56,406 bases of DNA from Tenacibaculum skagerrakense (GTDB lineage: Bacteria; Bacteroidota; Bacteroidia; Flavobacteriales; Flavobacteriaceae), in contig NZ_SLXM01000012.1 of the NCBI RefSeq assembly GCF_004345825.1, forward strand, positions 1 to 56,406. Direction: 5' to 3'. The position numbers and the translations under genes are program-made. A model generated the notes under the pieces. The model saw only the letters and a list, made by a program, of their open reading frames with translations. It was not told the DNA's origin and ran no database searches. Each line of letters starts with the position of its first letter. The stretch's first letter is position 1. This document shows positions 26,813 through 35,645 of the stretch, piece after piece.

Positions 26813-27372
26813 TAAAATCAATTTCTCAAAAACCTTTAGGTTTAATTTTGGTTATTTTTTTTGTAATAATTAAACAAGCAAAATCTCAAGAGTTAAGATT
26901 TGAAAAAAATTATCAAGATTGTGTTTATGAATCTCTACCTAACAAAGGAGAAAGATTAAAAAGGTATATTCATGGTTTTGAAAAGCATTTGATTTCTCTT
27001 GAAATTCTTAAAAATTCAAAAGGAGAAAGCTATTTAGAGTTGTTTAGAACTTTAACTGAGGGAAAAAAATATCCCTCTAGTTATAAATATAGTTATATTG
27101 ATTCTATAAATACTTTAGAGATAAATATATTACCTATAAATGAAAAATGTTTTAATAAATCTATGCGCGATGAGAGTTATGCACATTATTTTCTTAGGTT
27201 CTTTGATAAAGAGGAATATGAAGAAACTAAAGATTTGAGCAATGTGGAAGATCCTGAAAAGTTATTCCAAGAAGTTTTACGCAATACATTTTCAAAAATG
27301 AACTCTAAAGATTATAAATTAGATTATTATAAACATAATTTATTTATGATTTTATACACCGTTAATTGGTAA
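26809..27372 (+). CDS. Secreted hypothetical protein in toxin-like cluster
   Basis: A 187-residue protein with a hydrophobic N-terminus (LGLILVIFFVIIKQAKSQ) that looks like a signal peptide. The mature part is basic, with two cysteines. Translation is probably coupled to the preceding gene through the ATGA overlap. No family recognised. Confidence 0.6.
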   Translation: MIKSISQKPLGLILVIFFVIIKQAKSQELRFEKNYQDCVYESLPNKGERLKRYIHGFEKHLISLEILKNSKGESYLELFRTLTEGKKYPSSYKYSYIDSINTLEINILPINEKCFNKSMRDESYAHYFLRFFDKEEYEETKDLSNVEDPEKLFQEVLRNTFSKMNSKDYKLDYYKHNLFMILYTVNW

Positions 27373-27376
27373 TAGA

Positions 27377-27670
27377 ATGAAAAATATATCATTAAAAATG
27401 GGAGTTGCAAATGCAACTCTCATTTTAATCAGCTTTTTACTATTATTCTCTTTTAATCATAATGAGAGTTTTATCAAATTAACTTTTTTGTCCCTATCCG
27501 TTTTCACAGGATTAATTTTGAGTTCGTTCGGACTATTTTATTCTTTTAAAGAAAAGAACTTAGTTACTATAACTAAGTTTATTTTGAGCTTAGTTCTCAA
27601 CCTTCTTTTTCCTTTGATAATATTATTTTTATTAGCTATGAACTTAAATGATTTTTTGAACTTCTTATAA
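27377..27670 (+). CDS. Small three-helix membrane protein
   Basis: A 97-residue protein with three hydrophobic segments (about residues 12-25, 33-53 and 65-95). It lies five bases behind the preceding gene and is probably in the same operon. No family recognised. A membrane protein in such a cluster could be an immunity protein or an unrelated passenger. Confidence 0.6.
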   Translation: MKNISLKMGVANATLILISFLLLFSFNHNESFIKLTFLSLSVFTGLILSSFGLFYSFKEKNLVTITKFILSLVLNLLFPLIILFLLAMNLNDFLNFL

Positions 27671-27677
27671 AAAACAA

Positions 27678-28046
27678 ATGAAATCAAATAAAGAAATACT
27701 AGATACTTTTGGTAAGTTAATTGTTAAGGAAGCTTTCGATAATCAATTAAGCTTTATTAAGAATGATATTAAAGATTTAGCTTTGACAGAGGGATATATG
27801 AACTTATTTAAAAATATGTCTGAAACTCAAAAAACCGAAATAGAACACTATACTTCGGAAATTCTAAAAGGTTTTTTATTTGACATTTTAAGAATCTTTG
27901 AAGAAAATGATGGGTTTAAAATTATTTTTAAAGAAAAAAATAATCAAATTGACTTAACAGAAATTAGTGAAATGTTGAAAGCTGAACCAATAATTGAAAA
28001 CGGTTGGATTTCTCGCTACAGTACTTATTTTAAAAATAAAAGCTAA
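27678..28046 (+). CDS. Helical cytosolic protein, candidate immunity protein
   Basis: A 122-residue acidic helical protein with the start MKSNKEILDTFGKLIVKEAFDN and the end GWISRYSTYFKNK. I recall related small proteins near polymorphic toxins in Bacteroidetes, but cannot name the family. Seven bases after the membrane protein gene; last gene of the operon before a terminator. Confidence 0.6.
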   Translation: MKSNKEILDTFGKLIVKEAFDNQLSFIKNDIKDLALTEGYMNLFKNMSETQKTEIEHYTSEILKGFLFDILRIFEENDGFKIIFKEKNNQIDLTEISEMLKAEPIIENGWISRYSTYFKNKS

Positions 28047-28145
28047 TGAAATTATTTATTCAATTAATAAACTTTTTTTGATTAAACATTACTTAAAAAC
28101 ATTAAATATCAATTAATTATTTCTCATAACAATTAGTTGAATAAA

Positions 28146-28186
28146 AGAAAGCCCTTTAATAGGTCTAAATATGGGCTTTCTATTTT
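28146..28186 (+). terminator. Rho-independent-type hairpin
   Basis: AGAAAGCCC at 28146-28154 pairs with GGGCTTTCT at 28173-28181, followed by ATTTTCT. It ends the operon above and shows that the ATG at 28171 is inside a terminator, so the next gene starts at 28201. Confidence 0.65.
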
Positions 28187-28200
28187 CTAAAACACTAGCT

Positions 28201-28752
28201 ATGAAATACTATAAAGTTATTCCATCTGAAATTTCAGATTTGGAAGCACTAAGCACACCTATAACTCTCTTTTACAACAAAGAAATCGGATATATAAAAG
28301 CTAAGTATGGCATCCGAATACACGAAACTAAAGGCGTTCCAAACCTTATGTTTTTGAAAGAATTACCGTTTGGTTATGTGGTAAGCAACAAGCTAAAAAA
28401 CATCTTAAAAAAACATCATCTTCCTGCTTACCAGTTCTACCCTATTCCTGTTTTAAAAGGTGAGCAAATTATTCAATATTATTGGCTTCATTGGATGCTT
28501 GATTTTTGGGATTATGTTGATACGGAGAAATCGAAATTACAAAAGCAACATGAAAACCAAGAAGTATTCTTAAAAAAGGAAATCTCTTTTAAAACCTTAG
28601 TATTTAAAAAAGACTTTCCTAAGTACGATATTTTCAATATTGATAATTCTGAAAAGGAGATTTATTTTAGTGAGAAATTAGTAAACAGAATGAATGAAAA
28701 TAAACTTCTTATTTCAACATTAGAAGAGCCTATTATTATAAAAAAAAATTGA
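28201..28752 (+). CDS. Imm11/Imm43-like candidate immunity protein
   Basis: A 183-residue soluble protein. The start MKYYKVIPSE and the pattern LMFLKELPFGYVVSNKLKNIL then YQFYPIPVL agree in outline with the Imm11/Imm43 group of polymorphic-toxin immunity proteins; this is by eye only. It stands alone after the terminator at 28146 and before a convergent gene. No matching toxin is next to it, so it could protect against a toxin of neighbouring cells. Confidence 0.6.
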   Translation: MKYYKVIPSEISDLEALSTPITLFYNKEIGYIKAKYGIRIHETKGVPNLMFLKELPFGYVVSNKLKNILKKHHLPAYQFYPIPVLKGEQIIQYYWLHWMLDFWDYVDTEKSKLQKQHENQEVFLKKEISFKTLVFKKDFPKYDIFNIDNSEKEIYFSEKLVNRMNENKLLISTLEEPIIIKKN

Positions 28753-28826
28753 AAATTATAATTGTATATTTCTTAAACATTTCAACTATTGTACAAATTA
28801 AAGCAGATAATTAAAACGCTAACTTC

Positions 28827-29603
28827 CTAATTGATTTGTAAATAATCAATATTACTTTTTTTATAGATTTTGGTCTTTATCGAATCCTTTCTATATAAAA
28901 ATAAAGCCTGATTTGTTTCTCCTAAATAAACTAAAAGACTATCTGTTTTTATATTTTCTTTATTGTATTTAAAAGAAACTTCTTTAATTATAGCATTGTC
29001 ATTTTTTATTTTTTGAACTTTTCTGTACGATGCACTGTAAGTATCTACTGTAAAAACAATAAGAATCGTAATTACTGGTTGTAATTTACTAATTACAGAA
29101 ATGGCGCTTTCCTTTTTTATTAAATTTACGGTGATAATCTTAATTATCATGTAATATACAATTATCCCAAAAAACAGGAATAATACTGGTGGAAAATAAA
29201 ATTTTCTATCAGTAAAAAATGCAGTCATAACATCGAATACAACTAAAAATAACATAGTACCTATGTATAGTTTATTATTCTGTGAAATACTCTTTTCATC
29301 TTTTTGTATTCTATCCCTTAAAACTTTTACTCTTTCTTTTTCACCAACTCTGAAATTCACCTCAAATACAGGTAGTTTTAAGCTAGATTCAAAAAAAAAC
29401 ATAACAATCATTAAAAATAGGATAAGCCCACCTACAATAACTATTTTATCAAAGAATAAGAGTGGAATTTCGGACAACATTAAATAATCTAAAATTCTAA
29501 TATTAAAATAGTCATAATAAGTATGTAAACTTAAATACCCCATAATCGTTGTCAATAGTAAGAGAAGTGGGAAAAACTTTATTAAACTTTCTAATTTCTT
29601 CAT
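28827..29603 (-). CDS. Membrane protein, four helices
   Basis: A 258-residue protein with likely membrane segments near residues 8-28, 50-72, 110-130 and 138-160 and a soluble C-terminal domain with lysine-rich strands. It is the first gene read from the minus strand after the toxin-like cluster and lies 53 bases downstream of the metallopeptidase/ATPase gene. No family recognised. Confidence 0.65.
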   Translation of the reverse strand: MKKLESLIKFFPLLLLLTTIMGYLSLHTYYDYFNIRILDYLMLSEIPLLFFDKIVIVGGLILFLMIVMFFFESSLKLPVFEVNFRVGEKERVKVLRDRIQKDEKSISQNNKLYIGTMLFLVVFDVMTAFFTDRKFYFPPVLFLFFGIIVYYMIIKIITVNLIKKESAISVISKLQPVITILIVFTVDTYSASYRKVQKIKNDNAIIKEVSFKYNKENIKTDSLLVYLGETNQALFLYRKDSIKTKIYKKSNIDYLQIN

Positions 29604-29656
29604 ATTTTTTTTAATTTTATCTAGCTAATTTAAAATAATACTCCATAAGTGGAGCT

Positions 29657-31480
29657 TTAAAATTCCACTTCTTGTAAATTAGGTTGCTTCTCTGTAGCTA
29701 TTTGGTTTAACTTCCCCGAATAAATATTATACTGTAGCTCTTCTAAATTCCTATTTTGATAACGGTTTTTATCGGTATATACATAATGCTTTTTAAAGTC
29801 TGGAGACTTCTCTACGTAAAAAATACAGTCTCCGTCAAAAGCACTTTTAGAACCGCCTCTCATTTTCCCGTCTGCGGTTTGTTGAAATACAATTAAAAAC
29901 AGCTTTCCGTCGTATTTCTTTCTAAGATGTGTGTCTATTTCAAGTTTACTATCCAGTTCTTTCAGCTTAGCAAAACTATCAATCACAATAACATCATGCG
30001 TTTTTATTATGGTATCAAGCTCTGAGATATTCTCCATACTAAAGATATTGGTATTTTGCAGGGTATTTGCTCCTTTAAAATACATATCTGCTTTCTCCCA
30101 ATACAAATCACTGTCTTTGTGTTCTTCCATTGTAATATGCGCTACTTTATAGCTCTTTGCAAGGGCATCAATAAAACGAAAAGCAAATCGTGTTTTTCCG
30201 CTTCCTTGTTTCCCTGCAATGGTCGCCACTAAACTTTCCTTTGGTTTTATCTCTAGGTTTCCTAAGAATATGGCTAGGTCTTTATCTGCTATTTCATAAC
30301 GCTTTACAACTTTGTGTTTACGCTGTTTCTTTAAAAAGGCTGCTGAATTTTTATCTACCGTTTCTCCTGGTACTTTGATAATTTTCTGCACCTGTGGTCT
30401 TGAGAGTGAAACAGGAACTAATGACTTTCTTTTTGGCTTAACTTTTTCTACTTCAACATTAAAATTAGCCTTTGTAGCCTTTTTAAAATCCTCGTAAAAC
30501 TTTGGCTCTTTATCTTCATTTACTTGAAGGAGATAATCAACTGCTTTTTGTGCTTCTGTAGCACTTCGCATGAGTAGCTTACTATCCTCTCCCATCAGCT
30601 GTGTAGCGAGTTGCCAATTCTTTAAATACGCTGCATGAGTTTTCTGTGTTTTCCATAAAATCCCTGCTTGTGCTGATAAAAAAACCGCTCCAAACTCTGC
30701 TATAAGTTCTTCCTTAGCGTAATCCAAATCTCCAAATTGTTGTCCAAATGTTCTTTTAAGCCTAGAGTTATGAGCAGTACTATGAATCATTTCGTGAAAT
30801 AAAGTGCTGTAATAATCCTCTGAAGAAACAAAGGCTTTAAAATCGGGCATCTTTACAATATCCTTAATAATATTGTAACTCGCTCCTTTATGTCCGTGAA
30901 CTATCTTAGCACTATCCTTTGGAAAGTTTTTAATAATTAGCTCGGCAATAGGGTTTTTAGCATCCTTGTTCTTTGGATCACTTGGAGCAACATAACCTAA
31001 TCGTGCCTTTTGCTCTTTAGTTAATTTATCTAGCTTAAAATCGATACCATTAATATCACTACCATTAAACACTAAATGCTGTTTTAAAATCGGTATGGTC
31101 TTTACTAGTATATCAAAATGTTGCGCTGTATAGCCTATGGATTTTAAATGTGCAAGCATTTCTTCTTTTCTATAACTTGTAAATGGTTCATCTTTGGCTT
31201 TGCCGTTGAATTTGTATAAACTTGTGAAATACACAACTAGCACTCCTTTAGCACCTTTCTTTAAACTTCCTTTTAAGTCCTCAATCTGTTTTTCTGTTAA
31301 GAAATAAGGATTGTCGAAAATGTGAAATAGATTTCCGCCTTTGAGTAGTAAGGTATTTACACCTCGATAACTATTGCCTCCTTTAAAATTTCTTGGGATT
31401 AAATAGCCTGCTTTACTCCTATAGTTCTCATCCCATACCTCCTTAAAGTCATCTTTAGCGTTTTTAACCGCCGTAACCAT
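29657..31480 (-). CDS. ArdC-like metallopeptidase fused to RecA-like ATPase (N-terminus incomplete)
   Basis: 607 residues from the first ATG. An ArdC-type N-terminal domain (to about residue 90), a zincin peptidase with HEMIHSTAH (~227-235) and a distal E, then a RecA/RadA-like ATPase with KQGSGKT (~424) and IVIDSFAKL. ArdC-type proteins act on incoming single-stranded DNA of mobile elements. The frame stays open for 63 codons upstream of this ATG, to 31669, and reads SPKEIYEHITDKM, the true start of an ArdC domain, without an ATG. It probably joins the gene at 31636 by a -1 frameshift on an A10 run. Confidence 0.75.
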   Translation of the reverse strand: MVTAVKNAKDDFKEVWDENYRSKAGYLIPRNFKGGNSYRGVNTLLLKGGNLFHIFDNPYFLTEKQIEDLKGSLKKGAKGVLVVYFTSLYKFNGKAKDEPFTSYRKEEMLAHLKSIGYTAQHFDILVKTIPILKQHLVFNGSDINGIDFKLDKLTKEQKARLGYVAPSDPKNKDAKNPIAELIIKNFPKDSAKIVHGHKGASYNIIKDIVKMPDFKAFVSSEDYYSTLFHEMIHSTAHNSRLKRTFGQQFGDLDYAKEELIAEFGAVFLSAQAGILWKTQKTHAAYLKNWQLATQLMGEDSKLLMRSATEAQKAVDYLLQVNEDKEPKFYEDFKKATKANFNVEVEKVKPKRKSLVPVSLSRPQVQKIIKVPGETVDKNSAAFLKKQRKHKVVKRYEIADKDLAIFLGNLEIKPKESLVATIAGKQGSGKTRFAFRFIDALAKSYKVAHITMEEHKDSDLYWEKADMYFKGANTLQNTNIFSMENISELDTIIKTHDVIVIDSFAKLKELDSKLEIDTHLRKKYDGKLFLIVFQQTADGKMRGGSKSAFDGDCIFYVEKSPDFKKHYVYTDKNRYQNRNLEELQYNIYSGKLNQIATEKQPNLQEVEF

Positions 31481-31635
31481 TTTATCGGTGATATGCTCAT
31501 AAATTTCTTTAGGAGATAGCTGTGGTTTACCTAATCCTTTTCCTGTAGGAACATCTCCCTCTATATAATCTAATCCTGCTAAAAATTCTATTGGAAAATC
31601 ATTTAAAGCCTCCTTACTTGTTTTTATCGGGCTAG

Positions 31636-32055
31636 CTAGTCTTTTTTTTTTGAGGTAATCTTTACAATCTTACCTCCCTTTGCATATTTATAGCCTTTTT
31701 TTAATCTTCCACTTTTTTGTAACCCCTCTTTCTTAGATGGCTTTGGAATTTTAGCGGTTTTTACTATTCGCCCTTTTACAAATCGCCAACCCTTGCGAAG
31801 TTTTCCATTCTCGGTAAGTGCTTCCTTATATGCCCCCACATGATATGGAGCATTTAAAGCCGTTGGATATTTTTTTACACTAATGGTAAAAGTGTCAAAC
31901 TGCGGATTATCCAATAAGATTTTAGACAATCGGTACACAACCTCTGTGTTGTTTTTCTTCTTCGCTTTCGCAATCATTTTTTGTAGCTCCTCTCTGCTAA
32001 CATCTTTGCCATTTAAGGCGTTAAATTCTTTAATCATGTTCTTTTCTTTTTCCAA
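31636..32055 (-). CDS. Basic protein upstream of the metallopeptidase, possible frameshift partner
   Basis: A 139-residue, very basic protein (about 30 percent Lys/Arg in the C-terminal half) with repeats LRKGWRFVKG and LKKGYKYAKGG. It ends in TSKKKD on a run of ten A residues (plus strand T at 31642-31651). A -1 shift there continues into the ArdC-like frame without a stop. Thus it may be the N-terminal part of a fusion, or the gene was split by an indel. Start ATG 32055; alternative at M7. Confidence 0.65.
   Translation of the reverse strand: MEKEKNMIKEFNALNGKDVSREELQKMIAKAKKKNNTEVVYRLSKILLDNPQFDTFTISVKKYPTALNAPYHVGAYKEALTENGKLRKGWRFVKGRIVKTAKIPKPSKKEGLQKSGRLKKGYKYAKGGKIVKITSKKKD
31642..31651 (-). 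promoter_or_regulatory. A10 slippery run, candidate -1 frameshift site
   Basis: On the minus strand: TCA then ten A then GACTAG. Sliding back by one base at A-AAA-AAA moves ribosomes from the 139-residue frame to the metallopeptidase frame. A homopolymer sequencing error would look the same. Confidence 0.45.
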
Positions 32056-32098
32056 TCTTTATACAACCAATAACTAACCAGTACAGCTCCAACTGCTC

Positions 32099-32677
32099 CT
32101 AAAAGCATCGTCGCTTTCTTTTTTTTTTAATCATCACACCAAACTTTCTACCTAAAGTAAAAACACGACTATCCCAACTCTTAGCGAAGTATTTATAATC
32201 CTCTAAATTCTCATAATATTCCAATCGTTCTTGCCCTACTTTTATAAACAACTGCTCCCAGTGTACCGAGTTGATGGCTTCAATAGTTTTTACCCCTACA
32301 ACTCCGTCAACTACTAACTGTTTTCCAAAATGTTTGTTTAAACTCGTTTGCACAATCTTAGTAGCTACACTAGGATTGGCATTTATCGCTTGGTCGGCAA
32401 TCATTTCGGCAACTCCTTGGCTTTGTATTTGGTCTGCCTTTATTTTATCCCAAAACTCATTTTTAAATAAAACATGAGCCTCAAAGCGTGTAATTCCTTT
32501 CATGTCTTCCGCACTTGGCGGTCTGCCTATTACCTTTTCATAAAACTTTGCTGAAATACCGTACTTTGTTCCTACTCGTTCTTTTTTAGAGTTGTAATTC
32601 CCTTTGTCATTTACCAAATTTTGATACCCTCCCTCTGCCCTTTCTAAAGTGGGTTTAAATAATTCATAGCTTGCCAT
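32099..32677 (-). CDS. GH108 muramidase with peptidoglycan-binding domain
   Basis: A 192-residue protein with ERAEGGYQNLVNDKG (Glu at ~13 is the expected catalytic residue) followed by TKYGIS, as in glycoside hydrolase family 108, and a second part from about residue 95 (KIVQTSLNKHFGKQ, VDGVVGVKTIEAIN) like peptidoglycan-binding domain 3. These enzymes cut peptidoglycan and are typical phage endolysins or virion lysozymes. The basic end MIKKKRKRRCF is shared in style with several neighbours. No signal peptide seen. Confidence 0.85.
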   Translation of the reverse strand: MASYELFKPTLERAEGGYQNLVNDKGNYNSKKERVGTKYGISAKFYEKVIGRPPSAEDMKGITRFEAHVLFKNEFWDKIKADQIQSQGVAEMIADQAINANPSVATKIVQTSLNKHFGKQLVVDGVVGVKTIEAINSVHWEQLFIKVGQERLEYYENLEDYKYFAKSWDSRVFTLGRKFGVMIKKKRKRRCF

Positions 32678-32690
32678 TTTCTCTTTCTTT

Positions 32691-33182
32691 TTAAAATTTT
32701 ATAACACTTCTTTTTCCTAATCCCGTTACCTCTAACTCAAAGGCTAAATCCTTTGTAAAATCCTTTTGCAATTCGCTTTTTGTAATTAATTGATTGAGTA
32801 ACAACTCCCCTGATGTAAGTAGCGGTATTTTTATATGTATGGGCGTGAAATTATATACCCCGCCACTTGGAATATCAATGGTATTGGTATCTAAATTTGT
32901 AAAGGCTAATAGTTTATTTGTTTTCTTATGATATACCCTTAGTATTTTAGCTTTTATAAAACCAGTATTGATATAGAGTGTTTCGCTAGTAGGGTTTAAA
33001 GCTTTTAAATGCAGATCCATTGCAATATCCTTAAAGGTTAAATTAAAGTTACTGATGTTAGATACCTTAAATTCTAACTGCTTTACTAAATCCTCTAGTT
33101 GCATTTTCTTATAACTCACAAACCCAACTAATGAAACCACCACCATACCTACTCCCAAACCTATTAATGTGCTGTTTTTCAT
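32691..33182 (-). CDS. N-terminally anchored LEA14-like protein
   Basis: A 163-residue protein with one membrane segment (TLIGLGVGMVVVSLVGFVSY, residues 4-23) and a beta-rich domain with LHLKALNPTSETLYI and GVYNFTPIHIKIPLL. The domain recalls LEA14/WHy immunoglobulin-like folds. Nine bases lie between its stop and the muramidase start region, so it is in the same operon. Role unknown; a structural or envelope-contact part of the operon product is possible. Confidence 0.65.
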   Translation of the reverse strand: MKNSTLIGLGVGMVVVSLVGFVSYKKMQLEDLVKQLEFKVSNISNFNLTFKDIAMDLHLKALNPTSETLYINTGFIKAKILRVYHKKTNKLLAFTNLDTNTIDIPSGGVYNFTPIHIKIPLLTSGELLLNQLITKSELQKDFTKDLAFELEVTGLGKRSVIKF

Positions 33183-33193
33183 ATCAAGTATTT

Positions 33194-33547
33194 TTAAATA
33201 TCTACACCATATTTACTACTGTACTTATCTAGTCGTTCTTGTTGTTCGGCAATTATCTGATGTAGTTTCTTGTTCATCTGTTCTAACTGCTCGATATAAG
33301 CACTCAAGGATTGAATACGAGCCAAAAAATCACTCTTTACACTCTCAATCATTTCTGAGTTAATCTCAAAAGCTCGTTTGTAGTTCTCCAGTTTTTGAAG
33401 CTCTGCATTGTAACGCTTCTCTAAGGCTTCTTCTTTAGCTTGCTGTAATTGCACATTTCGCATTTTAAGCCCTGCTAAAAAAGAAACCACCACCCCAACT
33501 GCTCCTGCTAACTTCTCCCAATGTTCCATTATAAACTCCATACGCAT
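33194..33547 (-). CDS. Membrane-anchored coiled-coil protein
   Basis: A 117-residue protein with an N-terminal membrane segment (LAGAVGVVVSFLAGLKM) and a long coiled coil (about residues 30-110). Size and layout recall Rz-like spanins or small holins, but sequence alone does not decide. Its start overlaps the stop of the upstream gene (ATGA). Confidence 0.65.
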   Translation of the reverse strand: MRMEFIMEHWEKLAGAVGVVVSFLAGLKMRNVQLQQAKEEALEKRYNAELQKLENYKRAFEINSEMIESVKSDFLARIQSLSAYIEQLEQMNKKLHQIIAEQQERLDKYSSKYGVDI

Positions 33548-34035
33548 CAGGTTGTAACTTTTTTCTTTTTCCCTTTATCATCCTCCGCTACAACATACAT
33601 AAGTAGTATTGCCGTAAGCCCTAATCCTGCTACCATGTAGTTCTTTTTCTTTCCTGTGATAATCACTTCATCTAAACTCTCGGTTTGTTCTTGCAGTTCA
33701 ATTGCTTTGGGTAACTCAGAAGCTTTGAGCGTAACTGTTTTATACCCTACAAAAGAAATGCGAATCTCATCGTTATAAGATGCCTGTAACTCATACATTC
33801 CTTTTGCATCAGGGAGCGTTCCTGTACCTCTGGTAACATTATATACATTAACTAGTCCTGCCTCAAAGGGAGCTTTGGTTTTTGAATCGGTAATTATACC
33901 CTGTAATAAAAGTATCGGTGGTTTTTTAGTGCTTTTCATACATCTGCAATTTTGTGTTTCTTGTGTATCAAATTCGCTTTGCGCTTGTCTTAGTTCAGGA
34001 CAGGCTAAGCCATAAATTGGTAAATCCGCTTCCAT
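33547..34035 (-). CDS. Carboxypeptidase-regulatory-like domain protein with C-terminal anchor
   Basis: A 162-residue protein when started at the ATG at 34035 (a TTG at 34074 lies inside the upstream gene). A cysteine pair CRC near residue 33 precedes a CarboxypepD_reg-like sandwich (LLQGIITDSK, GMYELQASYNDEIRISFVGYK, LDEVIITG), then one membrane segment (VAGLGLTAILLMYVVA) and a lysine-rich tail. The same layout, soluble domain then Gly-rich helix then basic tail, recurs in the operon. Confidence 0.65.
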   Translation of the reverse strand: MEADLPIYGLACPELRQAQSEFDTQETQNCRCMKSTKKPPILLLQGIITDSKTKAPFEAGLVNVYNVTRGTGTLPDAKGMYELQASYNDEIRISFVGYKTVTLKASELPKAIELQEQTESLDEVIITGKKKNYMVAGLGLTAILLMYVVAEDDKGKKKKVTT

Positions 34036-34061
34036 AATCCTTTTTCTTTTTTTCTGTTCTT

Positions 34062-34640
34062 TTAAAATACCCAACCCGCACTCTCAATACGAGCCTTGAC
34101 AATATCATACACCTCTCCATCGGAAGGCTTAATCTCACTCTTTAACCAGTACACCAAATCTCTCGGCTCATAAGTATCCAAATACCTAAAAATGCCTACA
34201 GGTGGAGAGTTCCAACCGTTATAATTTTTATATCCAAAAGCCTCATATACCAGTTTAAAATCCTCCGCAGTCTTGAGCTGTAAAAACACTTTTTTTACCG
34301 TCTCTTCATCTGTTCCCCATAGCGGTTCCATTTGATTACTTGCATCTAAAAGTTGTTGGGCAAATTGCTGTGATTGTGTTTTGGTAATCGTAGTGTTTTG
34401 AGTATTGATAGGTAGATTGATAGTAACCTGCTCTGACTTGTCCTCAAAGGCTTTCTCTATTCCTTTTCGCGTACTACGAATGATATACCAACCTAAAAAA
34501 ATACCGCCTGCCATCAGTAGTGGTTTTTTATACTCAAGGATAAAATCACTAACACTATGCGCTGTTGAACCTATCTTTTTAGTAGTCTCTTTACTAACAA
34601 TCTTCCCAACACTTTTAGAGATTTCCTTTTTCTTTTTCAT
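34062..34640 (-). CDS. Anchored protein with annexin-like segment
   Basis: A 192-residue protein: basic N-terminus, one membrane segment (PLLMAGGIFLGWYII, residues ~39-54), a Thr/Gln-rich linker, and a C-terminal part with LWGTDEETVKKVFLQLKT and YEAFGYKNYNGW. The GTDE segment resembles the annexin-type repeat start or related helical folds in Bacteroidetes proteins. No function can be given. Confidence 0.6.
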   Translation of the reverse strand: MKKKKEISKSVGKIVSKETTKKIGSTAHSVSDFILEYKKPLLMAGGIFLGWYIIRSTRKGIEKAFEDKSEQVTINLPINTQNTTITKTQSQQFAQQLLDASNQMEPLWGTDEETVKKVFLQLKTAEDFKLVYEAFGYKNYNGWNSPPVGIFRYLDTYEPRDLVYWLKSEIKPSDGEVYDIVKARIESAGWVF

Positions 34641-34648
34641 AGCTCCTT

Positions 34649-34804
34649 TTATTTTAAAAAGCCTTTAACTGCTCCGTATTTGATAGGACAAGTGAAATAA
34701 CTTTTTGCTTTTTCATTTTGTGAAAGCTCTGCCATTCTAATCAGTACTTTCTCAGGCAAATTCCCCAACACCTTTAAGGCTTCTTGTTTATTCTGTATCT
34801 TCAT
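34649..34804 (-). CDS. Small protein, 51 residues
   Basis: A short frame reading MKIQNKQEALKVLGNLPEKV at the start and closing with GAVKGFLK. It fills the gap between two genes of the operon and overlaps the end of the upstream gene by 17 bases, as operon genes here often do. Helical, basic, one cysteine. No family recognised. Confidence 0.55.
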   Translation of the reverse strand: MKIQNKQEALKVLGNLPEKVLIRMAELSQNEKAKSYFTCPIKYGAVKGFLK

Positions 34805-35645
34805 AATTATTTTCTTTTTCTTCGATATAATTTGCAGTATAGGCTATCAAATCTTCTTTCCAATTATCTAGCAAATAATTAAAAAACAGGATTTGCTCAT
34901 CACTTACTCCCATAGTAGAAAGCTTTTGAATAAATGCTTTATGTACCTGTGAAATGTTTGGACTTGAAAGCCCTGTTTGTGCAATAACTCCATTTGCTCC
35001 TGCAACTTCCAAAACTTTAGGTATCATTCCGCCTAATGTCTCCATTGTCTTTTCAAAGGCAGGTGTTTCTAAAAAACTTTTTTTCTTCAATAGTTCTCGC
35101 TCCACTCGTAGTTCCTCTCGCTCCTTAGCCGTATCTAGTTTTAAGGTGAGTGAGTTGTTTTTCTCCTCTAAACTGCGATTTTTAGAGCGTAAATCCTTTA
35201 CTCGTTCTTTTAACTCCTGTACCTGCTCTTTATAATCTGCCGAGCGTTCAGCCTCAACCATTTTTGCCACTAGTTCGGGAGTACCTAAAAAATTAGAAGT
35301 ATTGTTATTCATTGGTACTGCACTTCCTATATATTCCTGCTCATTCATATCGTTTACAATTAAATCTTCTGTAATTCTATTTACTAAGTGATAGGTAGTT
35401 TTTGTAGCACTACCATATACCTTTTGTAAGGTAAATACCACCTGTTTATCAAAACCTTTCTCGGGTAATGCCTCTAAAAAATGAGCAATTGAACCATACT
35501 TTTGTACAATATCTTCAAGACTAAAAGCATAACGTCTTTTACTGCCTGTCTTAACAAGCTTACTACCGTCCTTTTCAATCTTGACAACATGAGTGCTAGA
35601 TGCTGTTAAATGATCTGTTAGTATGTTCAATAATTCATTTCTCAC
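34788..35645 (-). CDS. Coiled-coil protein of the operon
   Basis: A 285-residue soluble protein. The first 110 residues are mixed; residues 120-190 form a strong coiled coil (EQVQELKERVKDLRSKNRSL); the end is acidic. No membrane segment. It could be a scaffold or tail-fibre-like part, or a regulator of the operon; no family recognised. Confidence 0.6.
   Translation of the reverse strand: MRNELLNILTDHLTASSTHVVKIEKDGSKLVKTGSKRRYAFSLEDIVQKYGSIAHFLEALPEKGFDKQVVFTLQKVYGSATKTTYHLVNRITEDLIVNDMNEQEYIGSAVPMNNNTSNFLGTPELVAKMVEAERSADYKEQVQELKERVKDLRSKNRSLEEKNNSLTLKLDTAKEREELRVERELLKKKSFLETPAFEKTMETLGGMIPKVLEVAGANGVIAQTGLSSPNISQVHKAFIQKLSTMGVSDEQILFFNYLLDNWKEDLIAYTANYIEEKENNYEDTE

Noticed and set aside
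28171..28200. Upstream start of the Imm-like gene
   Set aside because: The ATG lies inside a terminator hairpin; MKYYKV at 28201 fits better.
34954..35235. Plus-strand frame rich in Ser and Arg
   Set aside because: Antisense shadow of the coiled-coil gene 34788-35645; its composition mirrors Leu/Glu/Lys codons.
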